A stretch of 64,000 nucleotides of DNA from Pseudomonadota bacterium (lineage in GTDB: Bacteria > Pseudomonadota > Gammaproteobacteria > Burkholderiales > Rhodocyclaceae). Position 1 is the first letter of the stretch; each line of letters begins with the position of its first letter. Positions 26,180-35,729 of this stretch are shown in pieces. The translations under genes and the position numbers were made by a program. The stretch lies in NCBI GenBank assembly GCA_018261905.1, contig JAGTRU010000001.1, positions 434,001-498,000 on the forward strand, written 5' to 3'. The notes under the pieces were generated by a model. That model did not search any database. It saw only the letters and a program-made list of their open reading frames with translations, and was not told where the DNA came from.

Positions 26180-26677
26180 TCAGGCGGCGGCCACGGCCAC
26201 CCTGTCACGCGTCGTGCGAAGGCGCGTCGCCGGGCGCTTGTCCTCGAGCACGGCAGTATCGCCTAGCATCTTTTGCTGCTGGCGTTCAACCAGATCGGCC
26301 AGCGACACCGAAGAAAGGTATTCGTACATCTTGTCATTCAGCGTAGACCACAGTTCGTGCGTCATGCAGCGGTGGTCGTCGAGACAATCTTCGCGACCGC
26401 CGCATTGCGTGGCATCGAGTTGCTCATCGACGGCCCGGATGATGTCGGCGACCGCCACCTGAGCGAGCGGCCGGGCAATGCAATAACCGCCACCGGGACC
26501 GCGCACGCTGTCGACCAGCTTGTAGCGACGCAACTTGCCGAACAACTGTTCCAGGTAAGACAGGGAAATTTTCTGCCGTTCGCTGATACTGGCCAACGCC
26601 ACCGGACCGTCCTCGCCGCGCAAGGCGAGATCGATCATGGCAGTAACGGCAAAACGTCCTTTGGTGGTTAAACGCAT
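26180..26677 (-). CDS. iscR: Fe-S cluster regulator IscR
   Basis: 165 residues, Rrf2-family winged helix (MRLTTKGRFAVTAMIDLA). The [2Fe-2S] ligands keep IscR spacing: Cys, Cys six residues on, Cys six residues on, then His three later (CGGREDCLDDHRCMTH). Holo-IscR represses its own operon. Its promoter carries two matching sites (26694-26747), consistent with autoregulation. Confidence 0.96.
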   Translation of the reverse strand: MRLTTKGRFAVTAMIDLALRGEDGPVALASISERQKISLSYLEQLFGKLRRYKLVDSVRGPGGGYCIARPLAQVAVADIIRAVDEQLDATQCGGREDCLDDHRCMTHELWSTLNDKMYEYLSSVSLADLVERQQQKMLGDTAVLEDKRPATRLRTTRDRVAVAAA

Positions 26678-26693
26678 TTCTGATCTCCAGCTA

Positions 26694-26718
26694 ATAACCC
26701 AGTAGTGAAGTCAACTAT
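26694..26718 (-). promoter_or_regulatory. IscR type-1-like binding site, proximal
   Basis: Read on the minus strand this is ATAGTTGACT, then TCACTACTG, then GGTTAT. It matches the remembered E. coli type-1 consensus (ATASYYGACTRWWWYAGTCRRSTAT) at about 19 of 25 positions. It overlaps the -10 element, as expected for a repressor site, and lies 17 bases upstream of the iscR ATG. Confidence 0.6.
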
Positions 26719-26743
26719 ACAGAAACCAGACAAAATCAGTCAA
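26714..26743 (-). promoter_or_regulatory. iscR promoter
   Basis: On the minus strand, -35 TTGACT (26743-26738) and -10 TATAGT (26719-26714) are separated by 18 bases. Each hexamer has 5 of 6 consensus bases. Both elements are embedded in the two IscR-like sites. Confidence 0.65.
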
Positions 26744-26747
26744 CTAT
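26723..26747 (-). promoter_or_regulatory. IscR type-1-like binding site, distal
   Basis: On the minus strand the 25 bases start ATAGTTGACTGATTT and match the remembered type-1 consensus at about 22 positions. The first ten bases repeat those of the proximal site exactly, 29 bases away. It covers the -35 element. Confidence 0.65.
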
Positions 26748-27494
26748 TTTACCCAGGTATCTGGCATCAAACCGATCGGCCGGCTGCACCTCGGCATCGC
26801 ACTTCACCCCCTGGGCGCCGAGTTCCCTGATCAGGGAAGCGAACCGACGATCGGTTTCGGCGGCATGATCGAGCAATCCGTGTATGGCCTTGGCCAGCGG
26901 ATCGTCCTGGTCGCGGCCGACGGCATAGGCGGAAAAACCCATTTTCTCGGCCTGCGCCTGACGTTGCCGACTTTGCGGCGAACGATCGAGAATCCGCGCC
27001 GGATTGCCGACGGCGGTCGCACCGGCCGGAATCGGCTTGGTCACCACGGCATTGGAGCCGACCCGAGCCCCGGCGGCAATCGTGATCGGTCCCAGCACCT
27101 TGGCACCGGCCCCGATGACCACGCCGTCTTCCAGCGTCGGATGACGCTTGCCCTTGTTCCAGGAAGTCCCACCCAGGGTCACGCCGTGATAAAGGGTGAC
27201 GTCGTTGCCGATCTGCGCCGTTTCACCGACAACGACACCCATGCCGTGATCGATGAAGAAGCGACGGCCGATGGTTGCCCCGGGATGGATTTCAATACCG
27301 GTAAAGAAGCGGGCAAGATGCGCCGTGAACCGGGCCATCCAGCGCAGACGATGGCCCCATAGCCAGTGGGCGACGCGGTGCATGATCAGGGCGTGGATAC
27401 CCGGATAGCAGGTCAATACCTCCCAAAACGAGCGAGCTGCCGGATCGCGGTCGAAGACCGCACGAATATCCTCACGCAGGTGCCGGAACATCAA
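26736..27494 (-). CDS. cysE: Serine O-acetyltransferase
   Basis: 252 residues, left-handed beta-helix acetyltransferase making O-acetylserine for cysteine synthesis. Family text: [73 protein letters not shown]. It lies directly upstream of iscR on the same strand, and its last codons overlap the distal IscR-like site and nearly reach the iscR promoter. Cysteine supply and desulfuration are thus neighbours. The 156-base gap upstream (27495-27650) shows no strong signal. Confidence 0.93.
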   Translation of the reverse strand: MMFRHLREDIRAVFDRDPAARSFWEVLTCYPGIHALIMHRVAHWLWGHRLRWMARFTAHLARFFTGIEIHPGATIGRRFFIDHGMGVVVGETAQIGNDVTLYHGVTLGGTSWNKGKRHPTLEDGVVIGAGAKVLGPITIAAGARVGSNAVVTKPIPAGATAVGNPARILDRSPQSRQRQAQAEKMGFSAYAVGRDQDDPLAKAIHGLLDHAAETDRRFASLIRELGAQGVKCDAEVQPADRFDARYLGKIVD

Positions 27495-27650
27495 GGCAAA
27501 TCTCCCATTTCAATCGAGGAAGGATTCTAAAATACTCGACTTAATCTGTCAGCCATTTTAGCCAGAAGCCCCATCGCGTTACGCCAAAAAAACCACAACC
27601 GAGATTCGCCCGTGATGCACTTCTTGAGTTGGCCCAAGAATCCGCCAAGT

Positions 27651-30600
27651 CTAGTGAAAATCCCGACTATGGGTTTCCAGGCGGCCGAGCCAGGCGGAAA
27701 GATCGACCAGCCGCTTGGCGACCAGGTGCACCACCTCGCCTTCCTTCTGCAATTGTCCGTAGACGCCGAGCAGCGTTGAACCGAGCAGTTCACGCCGCTG
27801 TTTGTCGACAAGTTGCGGATGGACGACGACATTGGTCAGCCCGGTTTCATCTTCCAGCGTGACAAAAACGATACCGGTCGCCGTCCCCGGCCGCTGCCGA
27901 CCGACGACGATCCCGGCGACACGCACCGTGGCGCGCTGGCCAGCCGTTTTCAGCGCTGCGGCAGCGACAAAACGCCGCTCGCGCAGGTGCTGGCGCAGCA
28001 AGGCCAGCGGATGCCGACGCAGGCTCAAACCGAGACTGCGGTAATCGGCGACCAGATTTTCACCCTCGGCCGGCGCCGGCAAATCGGGCGGCGCCGCTTC
28101 CCGCAGCGGCAAACCATCGAACAGATCGCCCTGGCGCACCGCGGCCGTCGCTGCCCAGGCCGCCTGCCGCCGGTCTCCGGCCAGACTGGCCAGGGCATCG
28201 GCGGCGGCCAGCAGATCGAGATCGCGCCGCTGCAAACCGGCACGTGCCGCCAGGTCGGCAACATCGGAAAATTGCCGGATTTGGCGCGCCGCGCTGATCC
28301 GCTCGGCAACCGCCGGCGAAAACCCGCGGATTTCGCGCAAACCGAGGCGCACGGCGGCGTTTTCATCGAGCCGGCTTTCCCAGTCGCTGGCCGTGACATC
28401 GGGTGGCAACACCGTTACGCCATGCCGACGCGCATCCTGGATCAGCATCGACGGCGAGTAGAAGCCCATCGGCTGACTATTCAGCAGTCCGCACAGGAAA
28501 GCCGCCGGGTGATGCCGCTTGAGCCAGGCCGAGGCATAGACCAGCAGCGCGAAACTGGCGGCGTGCGATTCGGGAAAGCCGTATTCGCCGAAGCCCTGGA
28601 TCTGGGCGATGATGCGCCGGGCAAAACTTTCTGGCAGGCCGTTCGCCGCCATGCCTTCGAGCAACTTCTGCTCGAAAGGCTCCAGCCCGCCCTTGCGCTT
28701 CCAGGCGGCCATCGCCCGACGCAACTGGTCGGCCTCGCCGGGCGTGAAATTGGCCGCGACGACAGCCAGTTGCATGACCTGTTCCTGGAAGATCGGCACG
28801 CCGAAAGTCCGTTCCAGCACGGCATCGACGGCCGGCGATATTTTTTCGATGGCTTCCCTACCCTGCCGCCGCTTCAGGTAGGGATGCACCATGTCACCCT
28901 GGATCGGCCCCGGCCGGACCAGCGCCACCTCGACTACCAGATCGTAGAAATTGCGCGGCTTGAGGCGCGGCAACATCGCCATCTGTGCCCGTGACTCGAC
29001 CTGGAAGACGCCCATGCTGTCGGCGTGGCAGAGCATTTCGTAGGTCGCCGGATCCTCGGCCGGAATATCCTGCATGCTGAGTGGCCGACCGCGCTGGAGC
29101 GCGACAATCTGCAACATCCGGCGGATTGCCGAGAGCATGCCGAGGGCCAGGATATCGACCTTCATCAGGCCGATCGCATCGAGATCGTCCTTGTCCCACT
29201 GGATCACGCTGCGCGCGGCCATCGCCGCGTTTTCGACCGGCACCAGGCGCGACAGCGGCCCGCGCGAGATGACGAAACCGCCGACATGCTGCGTCAGATG
29301 GCGGGGAAAACCGCGCAGCGCCTCGGCGATGGCCAGCCATTTCTCGACGCGCGGCGATGCCGGGTCGAGGCCCAGTTCGGCGAAGCGTTCCGGCAATTGC
29401 TCGCGCTTGTCCCACCAGGCCAGCGAAGCGGTCAGCGCATTGATCTGGGCGATGCCGAAACCAAGCGCCCGGCCGGCATCGCGCAGCGCGCCCTTGGTCC
29501 GGTAGGTGATCAGCGCCGCGGCCAGCGCCGCCCGTTCGCGGCCGTATTTTGTGTAGATGTACTGGATCACTTCCTCGCGCCGCTCGTGCTCGAAATCGAC
29601 GTCGATATCCGGCGGCTCGCCGCGCTCTTTCGAGACGAAACGCTCGAAGAGCAGCGCCGAGCGGGCCGGATCGACCTCGGTCACACCGAGCGCATAACAG
29701 ACCGCCGAATTGGCCGCCGAGCCGCGCCCCTGGCAAAGGATGTGCTGGCGGCGCGCGAAGCAGACGATGTCGTACACCGTCAGGAAATATGCCTCGTAGG
29801 CCATTTCGGCAATCAGCCTCAGTTCGTACTCGATGCGCTCGCGGACGCTCACCGGCACGCCATCCGGATAGCGGCGCTGCAGGCCGCGTTCGGTTTCGGC
29901 ACGCAGCCAGGAAGCGGGCGTCTCGCCGGCCGGGATGATTTCCTCGGGATATTCGTAGCGCAGTTCGTCGAGCGAAAAGTCGCAGCGAGCGACGATTTTC
30001 AGCGTTTCCGCCAGCATCTCGGGTGGGTACAGACGCGCCAGGCGCAGGCGGGAGCGCAAATGCCGTTCGCCATTCGGAAACAGCGCATAACCGGCGTCGA
30101 AGACCGAAGTTTTCAGGCGCAGCGCGGTCAGTACATCCTGTAACGGGCGACGGGCCCGCAGGTGCATGTGCACATCGCCGCTCGCCACCAGCGGCAAGGC
30201 GCACTGGCAACCAAGATTCTGCAGGACCTCGAGCCGGGCTTCGTCATCCGGCCCGGCATGCAGTTCGACGCCGATCCACGCCCGCCCGGGAAAACGCCCG
30301 GCCAGCCACTGCCCATCGGCAAGCGTCGGCGCGGCACCGGGCAACCACAGCACCAGGCAATCGGGCAGCGCCCCGCTCGGCGAAATCGCTTCCAGGTCGT
30401 GGCGCTGCAGGCTGTAAGCACCCTTTGCCGAGCGCCGCCGGGCCAGCGTGATCAAGGCCGACAAATTGCCGTAACCATGCCGGTTGCAGGCGAGAAAGAC
30501 CAGTTTCAGGCCATCCTGCATCAGCATCTCGCTGCCGATGATCAATTTCAGCCCGGCCGCCTTCGCCGCCTGATGCGCCCGCACCACCCCGGCCAGCGAG

Positions 30601-30749
30601 CATTCGTCGGTCAGCGCCAGCGCCGCATAGCCCTGGGCCCGGGCCCGCTCGACCAGTTCGGCGGGATGCGAAGCGCCGCGCAGGAAACTGAAATTCGAGA
30701 GGCAATGCAGTTCCGCGTAGTCGGGAAAATCGTCAGGCAAAGAGGCCAT
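27651..30749 (-). CDS. dnaE2: Error-prone DNA polymerase DnaE2 (ImuC)
   Basis: 1032 residues, C-family polymerase used in SOS translesion synthesis. Parts seen: N-terminal PHP domain (AELHCLSNFSFLRGASHP), palm with the catalytic Asp triad region PPDIDVDFEHERREEV, GRGSAANSAVCYALGVT, a helix-hairpin-helix stretch, and a C-terminal OB-fold (GIVVGRQRPGTATGIVFVTLED). It lacks the beta-clamp-rich tail of replicative DnaE. Its start overlaps imuB by 17 bases, so it is the last gene of lexA-imuA-imuB-dnaE2. Confidence 0.95.
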   Translation of the reverse strand: MASLPDDFPDYAELHCLSNFSFLRGASHPAELVERARAQGYAALALTDECSLAGVVRAHQAAKAAGLKLIIGSEMLMQDGLKLVFLACNRHGYGNLSALITLARRRSAKGAYSLQRHDLEAISPSGALPDCLVLWLPGAAPTLADGQWLAGRFPGRAWIGVELHAGPDDEARLEVLQNLGCQCALPLVASGDVHMHLRARRPLQDVLTALRLKTSVFDAGYALFPNGERHLRSRLRLARLYPPEMLAETLKIVARCDFSLDELRYEYPEEIIPAGETPASWLRAETERGLQRRYPDGVPVSVRERIEYELRLIAEMAYEAYFLTVYDIVCFARRQHILCQGRGSAANSAVCYALGVTEVDPARSALLFERFVSKERGEPPDIDVDFEHERREEVIQYIYTKYGRERAALAAALITYRTKGALRDAGRALGFGIAQINALTASLAWWDKREQLPERFAELGLDPASPRVEKWLAIAEALRGFPRHLTQHVGGFVISRGPLSRLVPVENAAMAARSVIQWDKDDLDAIGLMKVDILALGMLSAIRRMLQIVALQRGRPLSMQDIPAEDPATYEMLCHADSMGVFQVESRAQMAMLPRLKPRNFYDLVVEVALVRPGPIQGDMVHPYLKRRQGREAIEKISPAVDAVLERTFGVPIFQEQVMQLAVVAANFTPGEADQLRRAMAAWKRKGGLEPFEQKLLEGMAANGLPESFARRIIAQIQGFGEYGFPESHAASFALLVYASAWLKRHHPAAFLCGLLNSQPMGFYSPSMLIQDARRHGVTVLPPDVTASDWESRLDENAAVRLGLREIRGFSPAVAERISAARQIRQFSDVADLAARAGLQRRDLDLLAAADALASLAGDRRQAAWAATAAVRQGDLFDGLPLREAAPPDLPAPAEGENLVADYRSLGLSLRRHPLALLRQHLRERRFVAAAALKTAGQRATVRVAGIVVGRQRPGTATGIVFVTLEDETGLTNVVVHPQLVDKQRRELLGSTLLGVYGQLQKEGEVVHLVAKRLVDLSAWLGRLETHSRDFH

Positions 30750-32169
30750 GCAGGAACCAGCCCTCCCCGTCGCGGAACACCCAGAGCCACTGCCCGCGCG
30801 GATTCTGGGCGACGAAATAATCGCGCCGCAGATCCCCCGCCGCCCCGCTCTCGCCTTCGTCCCACCAGCCGCTTTCCAGGCGCTCGGCGCGTGACAGCAG
30901 ATTCAACGGGCCCTGCCAGTGCGGCCGCCCGCCCTGCTCGGCCAGCGCCTGCGGTGCCGGCAACAGCCAGAGCGGACGGGCGGCATGGCCGGCGCCGGCT
31001 GCTGCCACCGGCGCCGCCTTGACGTCCGGTGCGCTTTGCCGGATCGCACATTCCGGCCGGTAATCCGGATTTTCGCCGAGCACCTGCACCGCCGCGCTAC
31101 CGAGTCTGGCCTGCACGCGCTCCAGGCAAACCGCCAGGCCCTCGCCGGCTACCGGCTGCTCGAACAGGCCAGCGCTGGCACCGGGTTTCCCCACCAGCTC
31201 ATCGGCCAGCAGGGTCAGCGCCTCGACCGGCCCGTGCAGTTGCAGGCGCCCGAGGTGCTCGCGCAACAAACGGGCGAAGCGCGTTTCATCGGCGGCCGGT
31301 TCGGCGAAGCGCAAGACCAGGTCGCTGCTCGAGGCATCGTCGTGGGTCAATTGCAGCGTACAGGCGCGGACCAGCAACTGGCGCCCCTGCAACCAGCCGG
31401 CCAACGCCGCAAACAGGCGCTGGCCAGCAAAGGCCAGGGCTTCGGCGTGTTCGACGCGGGCCGGCAATTCGATTTTCTGGCGGAAGTTTTCCGGGAAGAC
31501 AAAGGGCTTCAGCGGCTGCGGCAACTCGCCCCAGGCCCGCGCCAGATCGTCGAGCGGGCCGTTGCCGAGACGCCGGCGCAAACCGGCCGCGGGCTGCCGG
31601 CGCAAATCGCCGAGGCGGCGCAGCCCGAAGGCTTCCAGGCGATCCAGAATTTCGCTCGACCAGCCCGGCACGGTGCAAGGCAGACCGGCCAGCGCCACCT
31701 GCGTGGCCGACAATTCCGGATAAATCTCCGCCCGCCCGGCCCGCGCCAGCCACAGGGCGGCCAGCGGCGTCGGCGCCGCCGCCCAGTACAAGGAATACGA
31801 CTGCGCCGCACAACCGGCCTGGACGGCCGCGACAATCGCCCCGGCGCCGCCGAACAGGCGCAGGCAACCGCCGATTTCCAGCAACAGGCTAGCCGGCGCC
31901 AGCACATTGAGGGTCGGGGTAAAGCAGCCGGCCCAGCAGGCCAGCCCATGCAAGGCGGAAATTTCCCGGGCATCGTCGCGCTCGAAGACCGCCAGACCGG
32001 GACAAAGACCGAGCGCCGTCGATAATTTCAGGCCGGGAACGACACCGGTGGCAAGCGCCGCCGGGTCGCCGCACAACACCCGTCCGCGGCCGACGACCGC
32101 GCTAGGCGACTGCCGCAGCGGCAGCGCTTCGAGGGGCAGCAAGGGAAAGTGAAGGGCCAACCAAAGCAC
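30733..32169 (-). CDS. imuB: ImuB, Y-family polymerase homologue lacking catalytic acids
   Basis: 478 residues. The chosen start is GTG 32169 ([18 protein letters not shown]), preceded by GGGGAGA at a normal distance; the longer frame to 32229 has no such site. Y-family fold is recognisable, but the two polymerase acidic motifs are missing: the N-terminal strand has no Asp, and the SIDE motif is replaced by ASLLLEIGG. This is the known state of ImuB, a clamp-binding organiser for DnaE2. It overlaps imuA by 68 bases and dnaE2 by 17. Confidence 0.9.
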   Translation of the reverse strand: MLWLALHFPLLPLEALPLRQSPSAVVGRGRVLCGDPAALATGVVPGLKLSTALGLCPGLAVFERDDAREISALHGLACWAGCFTPTLNVLAPASLLLEIGGCLRLFGGAGAIVAAVQAGCAAQSYSLYWAAAPTPLAALWLARAGRAEIYPELSATQVALAGLPCTVPGWSSEILDRLEAFGLRRLGDLRRQPAAGLRRRLGNGPLDDLARAWGELPQPLKPFVFPENFRQKIELPARVEHAEALAFAGQRLFAALAGWLQGRQLLVRACTLQLTHDDASSSDLVLRFAEPAADETRFARLLREHLGRLQLHGPVEALTLLADELVGKPGASAGLFEQPVAGEGLAVCLERVQARLGSAAVQVLGENPDYRPECAIRQSAPDVKAAPVAAAGAGHAARPLWLLPAPQALAEQGGRPHWQGPLNLLSRAERLESGWWDEGESGAAGDLRRDYFVAQNPRGQWLWVFRDGEGWFLHGLFA

Positions 32170-32815
32170 GCGGCGATCTCCCCGGACGGGCAAGTGACAA
32201 AATGAGCGGCCGCGCCGCCGGTCGGCCACGCCGCTTGAGAATACGCACTGCCAGACCGCTTTCGCCGGCCGACAGCGCCAAACGCAACGGCGCCGGCGAC
32301 GGTATCGCCGCCACCGAAGCCGAACGCCACAGGCAGGCGAAGGTCGGCCGCCCCTCCGCCGCCACCTGCAAGCGCCGCAAGGCCCGGGGATTGATGCCGG
32401 CCTCCGGCCAGATCAGGACGCCGGCAAAACCGCCGCTGGCCAGCAATTGTTCGCAACACCAGGCCGATTCGCGCCCGGCCCGAATCACCAACAGACGCTC
32501 CAAAGCCAGCCCGCCGGCCGCCCAGGCCGGGGCATAGGGCAAGCACGGCGGATCGATCAGGGCCAGCCAGCCACCCGCCGCCGACAAATTGGCGAGGGCC
32601 GGCAGCAGCAGGCTCATTTCGCCCAGACCGCTGCGCTCGGTGAGAATTTCGGTCAGGCAACCGCGCGGCCAGCCACCACCGGGCAATTCGGCATCGAGTT
32701 CGGCATGACCGCTGGCAATGACGTTTTCCGGCAGGCCGGCCAGCATGTCGCCGCGCCAGATATCGCCCCTGGCCAGGACCTCCGCCAAAGTCGCCGGCAG
32801 CGGCATGGCGCTCAT
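32102..32815 (-). CDS. imuA: ImuA, SOS mutagenesis accessory protein
   Basis: 237 residues, RecA/SulA-like fold used with ImuB and DnaE2. Typical text is [23 protein letters not shown] and the [15 protein letters not shown] strand. A full Walker A lysine is not visible, as in many ImuA proteins. Its ATG overlaps the lexA stop by 4 bases. The C-terminal tail is Ala-rich ([14 protein letters not shown]) and overlaps the imuB start. Confidence 0.9.
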   Translation of the reverse strand: MSAMPLPATLAEVLARGDIWRGDMLAGLPENVIASGHAELDAELPGGGWPRGCLTEILTERSGLGEMSLLLPALANLSAAGGWLALIDPPCLPYAPAWAAGGLALERLLVIRAGRESAWCCEQLLASGGFAGVLIWPEAGINPRALRRLQVAAEGRPTFACLWRSASVAAIPSPAPLRLALSAGESGLAVRILKRRGRPAARPLILSLARPGRSPRALVGPSLSLAAPRSAAAAAVA

Positions 32816-33417
32816 GACAAAGTGCTGATCGCCCCGCGTATCAGGCCGACGGCGATGCCTTCGATGGCGAAATCTACTTCGTCCGGATTGACGATAATCG
32901 GCTCGAAATCGGGGTTTTCGGCAATCAGCTCGATATGGCCGCTGCGCCGTTGCAGGCGCTTGACGGTCACTTCCTCGTCGAGCCGGGCGACGACGATCTG
33001 GCCGTCGCGCGCCTGATTGGTCTTGTGCACGGCGATCAGGTCGCCATCGAAAATCCCGGCATCGACCATCGACAGGCCGCGCACCTTGAGCAGGAAATCG
33101 GCGCGCGGATTGAACAGTTGGGCATCGAGCGCATAGCGCCCCTGCACGTTCTCGACGGCAAGGATCGGTGAACCGGCTGCCACCATGCCGATCAGCGGCA
33201 GGCCGAGTTGTTCGACCAGGCGGATGCCACGCGCCGAACCCGGCTCAAGGACAATGGCGCCTTTCTTGGCGAGCGCCTTGAGGTGATCCTCGGCGGCATT
33301 GGGCGAGGCAAAACCGAAGGCGTGGGAGATTTCCATGCGCGTCGGTGGCGCACCGAGCACCTCCAGCGTGCTCTTGATGAAATCGAGAATTTCCTGCTGC
33401 CGTGGCGTGAGTTTCAT
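32812..33417 (-). CDS. lexA: SOS repressor LexA
   Basis: 201 residues from ATG 33417 ([18 protein letters not shown]). A GTGGAG ends 6 bases upstream of this ATG, favouring it over the in-frame GTG 33429. It has a winged-helix N-terminus, the Ala-Gly self-cleavage bond in MVAAGSP, catalytic Ser in [10 protein letters not shown] and Lys in IAVHKTNQ. It heads the lexA-imuA-imuB-dnaE2 operon and has its own box upstream, so the whole mutagenesis set is under autoregulated SOS control. Confidence 0.96.
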   Translation of the reverse strand: MKLTPRQQEILDFIKSTLEVLGAPPTRMEISHAFGFASPNAAEDHLKALAKKGAIVLEPGSARGIRLVEQLGLPLIGMVAAGSPILAVENVQGRYALDAQLFNPRADFLLKVRGLSMVDAGIFDGDLIAVHKTNQARDGQIVVARLDEEVTVKRLQRRSGHIELIAENPDFEPIIVNPDEVDFAIEGIAVGLIRGAISTLS

Positions 33418-33442
33418 GGCCTGCTCCACTAAAAACCGATAA

Positions 33443-33458
33443 CTGTATTTTTATACAG
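33443..33458. promoter_or_regulatory. LexA (SOS) box
   Basis: CTGT-N8-ACAG with an all-A/T centre (ATTTTTAT), a perfect match to the gamma/betaproteobacterial LexA palindrome. It lies 26 bases upstream of the lexA ATG. It also sits in the divergent gap to the 33538 gene, whose start is 80 bases away, so that gene could be affected too. Confidence 0.85.
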
Positions 33459-33537
33459 CAATCGCTTTTTGGCAAGCGAAGAATCAGCCACGATCGACAA
33501 ACTGCTACTATCGGCCAACCTTGACTGAACTGGCCCC

Positions 33538-33843
33538 ATGAAGCTACAAGACTTTCCCGTCGGCGCCCGCTTTGAATACGCGGGCAGGATTTTCGTGAAA
33601 ACCGGTCCGCTCACAGCTTCATCCGAACAGGGCGGGCAATGCATGATTCCGCGCTACGCGACGCTCAAGGCGCTTGACCTGCCCGCCCCGGAAAGCCGTC
33701 CCGGACATCGCCGAAAACTCGACGAGGCCAACGTCAGGGCCGCCTTCAACGAGTTTTACCAGACCGCCTCTCAACTGCTCGACAACCCCGCACATCCGGA
33801 ACTGGAGCGTGCCCGTCAGGCATTCCTGGCCAAGCTCAAATAG
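33538..33843 (+). CDS. Hypothetical small protein divergent from lexA
   Basis: 101 residues (MKLQDFPVGARFEYAGRIFVKTG). The N-terminal half looks beta-rich, with one Cys in GGQCMIPRY. The C-terminal half is helical and charged (KLDEANVRAAFNEFYQTASQLL). No signal peptide or known motif. It shares the intergenic region holding the LexA box and converges on dgt with a 4-base gap. Confidence 0.6.
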   Translation: MKLQDFPVGARFEYAGRIFVKTGPLTASSEQGGQCMIPRYATLKALDLPAPESRPGHRRKLDEANVRAAFNEFYQTASQLLDNPAHPELERARQAFLAKLK

Positions 33844-33847
33844 CGAC

Positions 33848-35197
33848 TCAGGTCGGCAGGTCGAAACCCTTTAGTTTGCGATACATATCCACGGCGTAGG
33901 AATCAGTCATCCCGGCGACGAAATCGGCAACTTGCAACAGGCGAATGTACGGATCGGCATCCGGCTCGCCGCCATGCCCGAGGAATTGCGCCGGCAATAA
34001 CTTGAGCAGCATGCGGTCGCGGGTGGTAAAGCGAGTGCCAGGCACCTTGGCCTTGGCCTCGACGGCATTGCTGAACAGGCCGAGCAAGGCGCCGAGCACT
34101 TCGAAACCGGCGGTTTCGATTTCCAGCGCCGGCCGGGCCGTGTAGATGGTTTCCTTGGCCAGCTTGAGCACCGCCTGCAAGGGGATGGCGACCGGCGACT
34201 GATCGAGCAGTTCCTCGTCGAACTCCCCCTTGAGGATGGCTTCCTCGTTTTCCAGAAAGACGCCGGCAGCACTCTCCAGCAAGCGGCCAATGGCCTTGGC
34301 ACGCAGATATTCCAGACGCTCCTTCGGGTCGTGCAGGCGCTCCAGGCGACTGCCGTTGATCGTATTGCCGGCCAACTCGGCGAGCAGGCATTCGGCATCG
34401 CGATAAGACACGAAGCCGAGCTTGGCCGCATCTTCCAGATCGACAATCAGGTAGCAGGTGTCATCCGCCACTTCGACCAGGAAGGCCAGCGGGTGACGCC
34501 GCCAGGCGATGCCCGGGATGCGTTCGATCAGCCCGGTCGACTGGGCAACCCGAGCGAAGGCTTCCGCATCCTGCTGAAAGAAACCGAATTTCTTGCCGCT
34601 CTTGCCCGCCAGTTCGACATCGAGATGCGAAGGCCGCGGGTACTTGGTAAATGTCGCCAGTACCGCGCTGGTCAGTTGCAAGCCCGGATTGGCCGGGCTT
34701 TGCAGCCGGGTAACGATGCGAAACCCCTGGGCGTTGCCTTCGTAACGTTCGAAATCGGCGCGCTGGGCCGCTGTGAAAGGATGGCGATCAAGCAATCCGG
34801 AATTGAGGAACCACTCGCGAATGGCGTCCTCGCCGGCATGACCGAAGGGCGGATTGCCGATATCGTGGGCCAGGCAGGCGGCGGCGACAATCGCCCCGAA
34901 ATCGCCCGATTCGACATGCTGCAAGCCGTGCCGGGCGATGATCTCGCGCCCCACCACGGCGCCCAGCGAACGACCGACACAACTGGCTTCCAGACTGTGA
35001 GTCAGGCGGGTGCGGACGTAATCGCTTTTCGAGAGCGGAAAAACCTGCGTCTTGTCCTTCATTCGCCGGAAAGCGGAAGTAAAGACGATGCGGTCGTAAT
35101 CCTGCTGAAAAGCAGTACGTTCCGCCGTTCCCGGCGCCTTGCCGGCGCCCGGACGCTCGCTCGACAACAGCTTTTCCCAGATTTTTCGCTTACCCAT
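33848..35197 (-). CDS. dgt: Deoxyguanosinetriphosphate triphosphohydrolase-like HD protein
   Basis: 449 residues from ATG 35197 (MGKRKIWEKLLSSERPG). HD-domain dNTPase hydrolysing dNTPs to deoxynucleoside and triphosphate. Metal motifs are RLTHSLEAS and AHDIGNPPFGHAGE; FTSAFRRMKDKTQVFP is typical of the family. Length fits the dgt group. The substrate range (dGTP or all dNTPs) cannot be read from sequence. The longer upstream frame to 35305 overlaps the thioesterase gene and is rejected. Confidence 0.88.
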   Translation of the reverse strand: MGKRKIWEKLLSSERPGAGKAPGTAERTAFQQDYDRIVFTSAFRRMKDKTQVFPLSKSDYVRTRLTHSLEASCVGRSLGAVVGREIIARHGLQHVESGDFGAIVAAACLAHDIGNPPFGHAGEDAIREWFLNSGLLDRHPFTAAQRADFERYEGNAQGFRIVTRLQSPANPGLQLTSAVLATFTKYPRPSHLDVELAGKSGKKFGFFQQDAEAFARVAQSTGLIERIPGIAWRRHPLAFLVEVADDTCYLIVDLEDAAKLGFVSYRDAECLLAELAGNTINGSRLERLHDPKERLEYLRAKAIGRLLESAAGVFLENEEAILKGEFDEELLDQSPVAIPLQAVLKLAKETIYTARPALEIETAGFEVLGALLGLFSNAVEAKAKVPGTRFTTRDRMLLKLLPAQFLGHGGEPDADPYIRLLQVADFVAGMTDSYAVDMYRKLKGFDLPT

Positions 35198-35232
35198 GCT
35201 GTACGGAATCAGTGATGCAATGGGCCGCGAGT

Positions 35233-35643
35233 TTACTCCCCTTCCAGGCTCGCCCGCACATGGTCCGGCAAGGGAACCGATTTTCCCGTCTTTGTATCCA
35301 TCCACACCACTTTCGCGGCCCCCTCGGCATAAATGCGTTCATCGCCTTCGAGGCGCATTTCAACATAGGTCATCACACTGGAACGTCCCGGTTCGCCGAC
35401 AAAAGTACGCACCTCGACCATGCCCGGATAGCTCATCGGAACCAGGAAAGTACAACTGGCATTGATGATCACCGGTCCTTCGCCGCCCGGGCGGACCGGC
35501 ACCTGCAAGGACTCGATCCATTCGACCCGCGCCTGCTCCATGTAGCGAAAGTACACCGTGTTATTGACGTGCCCGTAGGCATCCATGTCGCCCCAGCGTA
35601 TGGGCATTTTGGTGACGTGAATCAGCTTCTTCCTGTCTTCCAT
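35233..35643 (-). CDS. 4HBT-family acyl-CoA thioesterase (YbgC-like)
   Basis: 136 residues from ATG 35643 (MEDRKKLIHVTKMPIRWGD). Hot-dog fold; the family region WGDMDAYGHVNNTVYFRYME holds the catalytic Asp. It resembles short YbgC/FadM-like thioesterases. The acyl substrate is unknown. It is 35 bases upstream of dgt on the same strand and divergent from the ETF-QO gene. Confidence 0.85.
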   Translation of the reverse strand: MEDRKKLIHVTKMPIRWGDMDAYGHVNNTVYFRYMEQARVEWIESLQVPVRPGGEGPVIINASCTFLVPMSYPGMVEVRTFVGEPGRSSVMTYVEMRLEGDERIYAEGAAKVVWMDTKTGKSVPLPDHVRASLEGE

Positions 35644-35729
35644 ATCTTTGAATTTCCAGAGGGATTGATCTATATGTTTCCATACTGTAGCGTATTGCAA
35701 ATAACGTCACAATAAAGTGAGGAGACAAC

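Noticed and set aside
32170..32229. Longer imuB start at 32229
   Set aside because: A GGGGAGA precedes GTG 32169, and that start gives the family N-terminus; the extra 20 residues are unlike ImuB.
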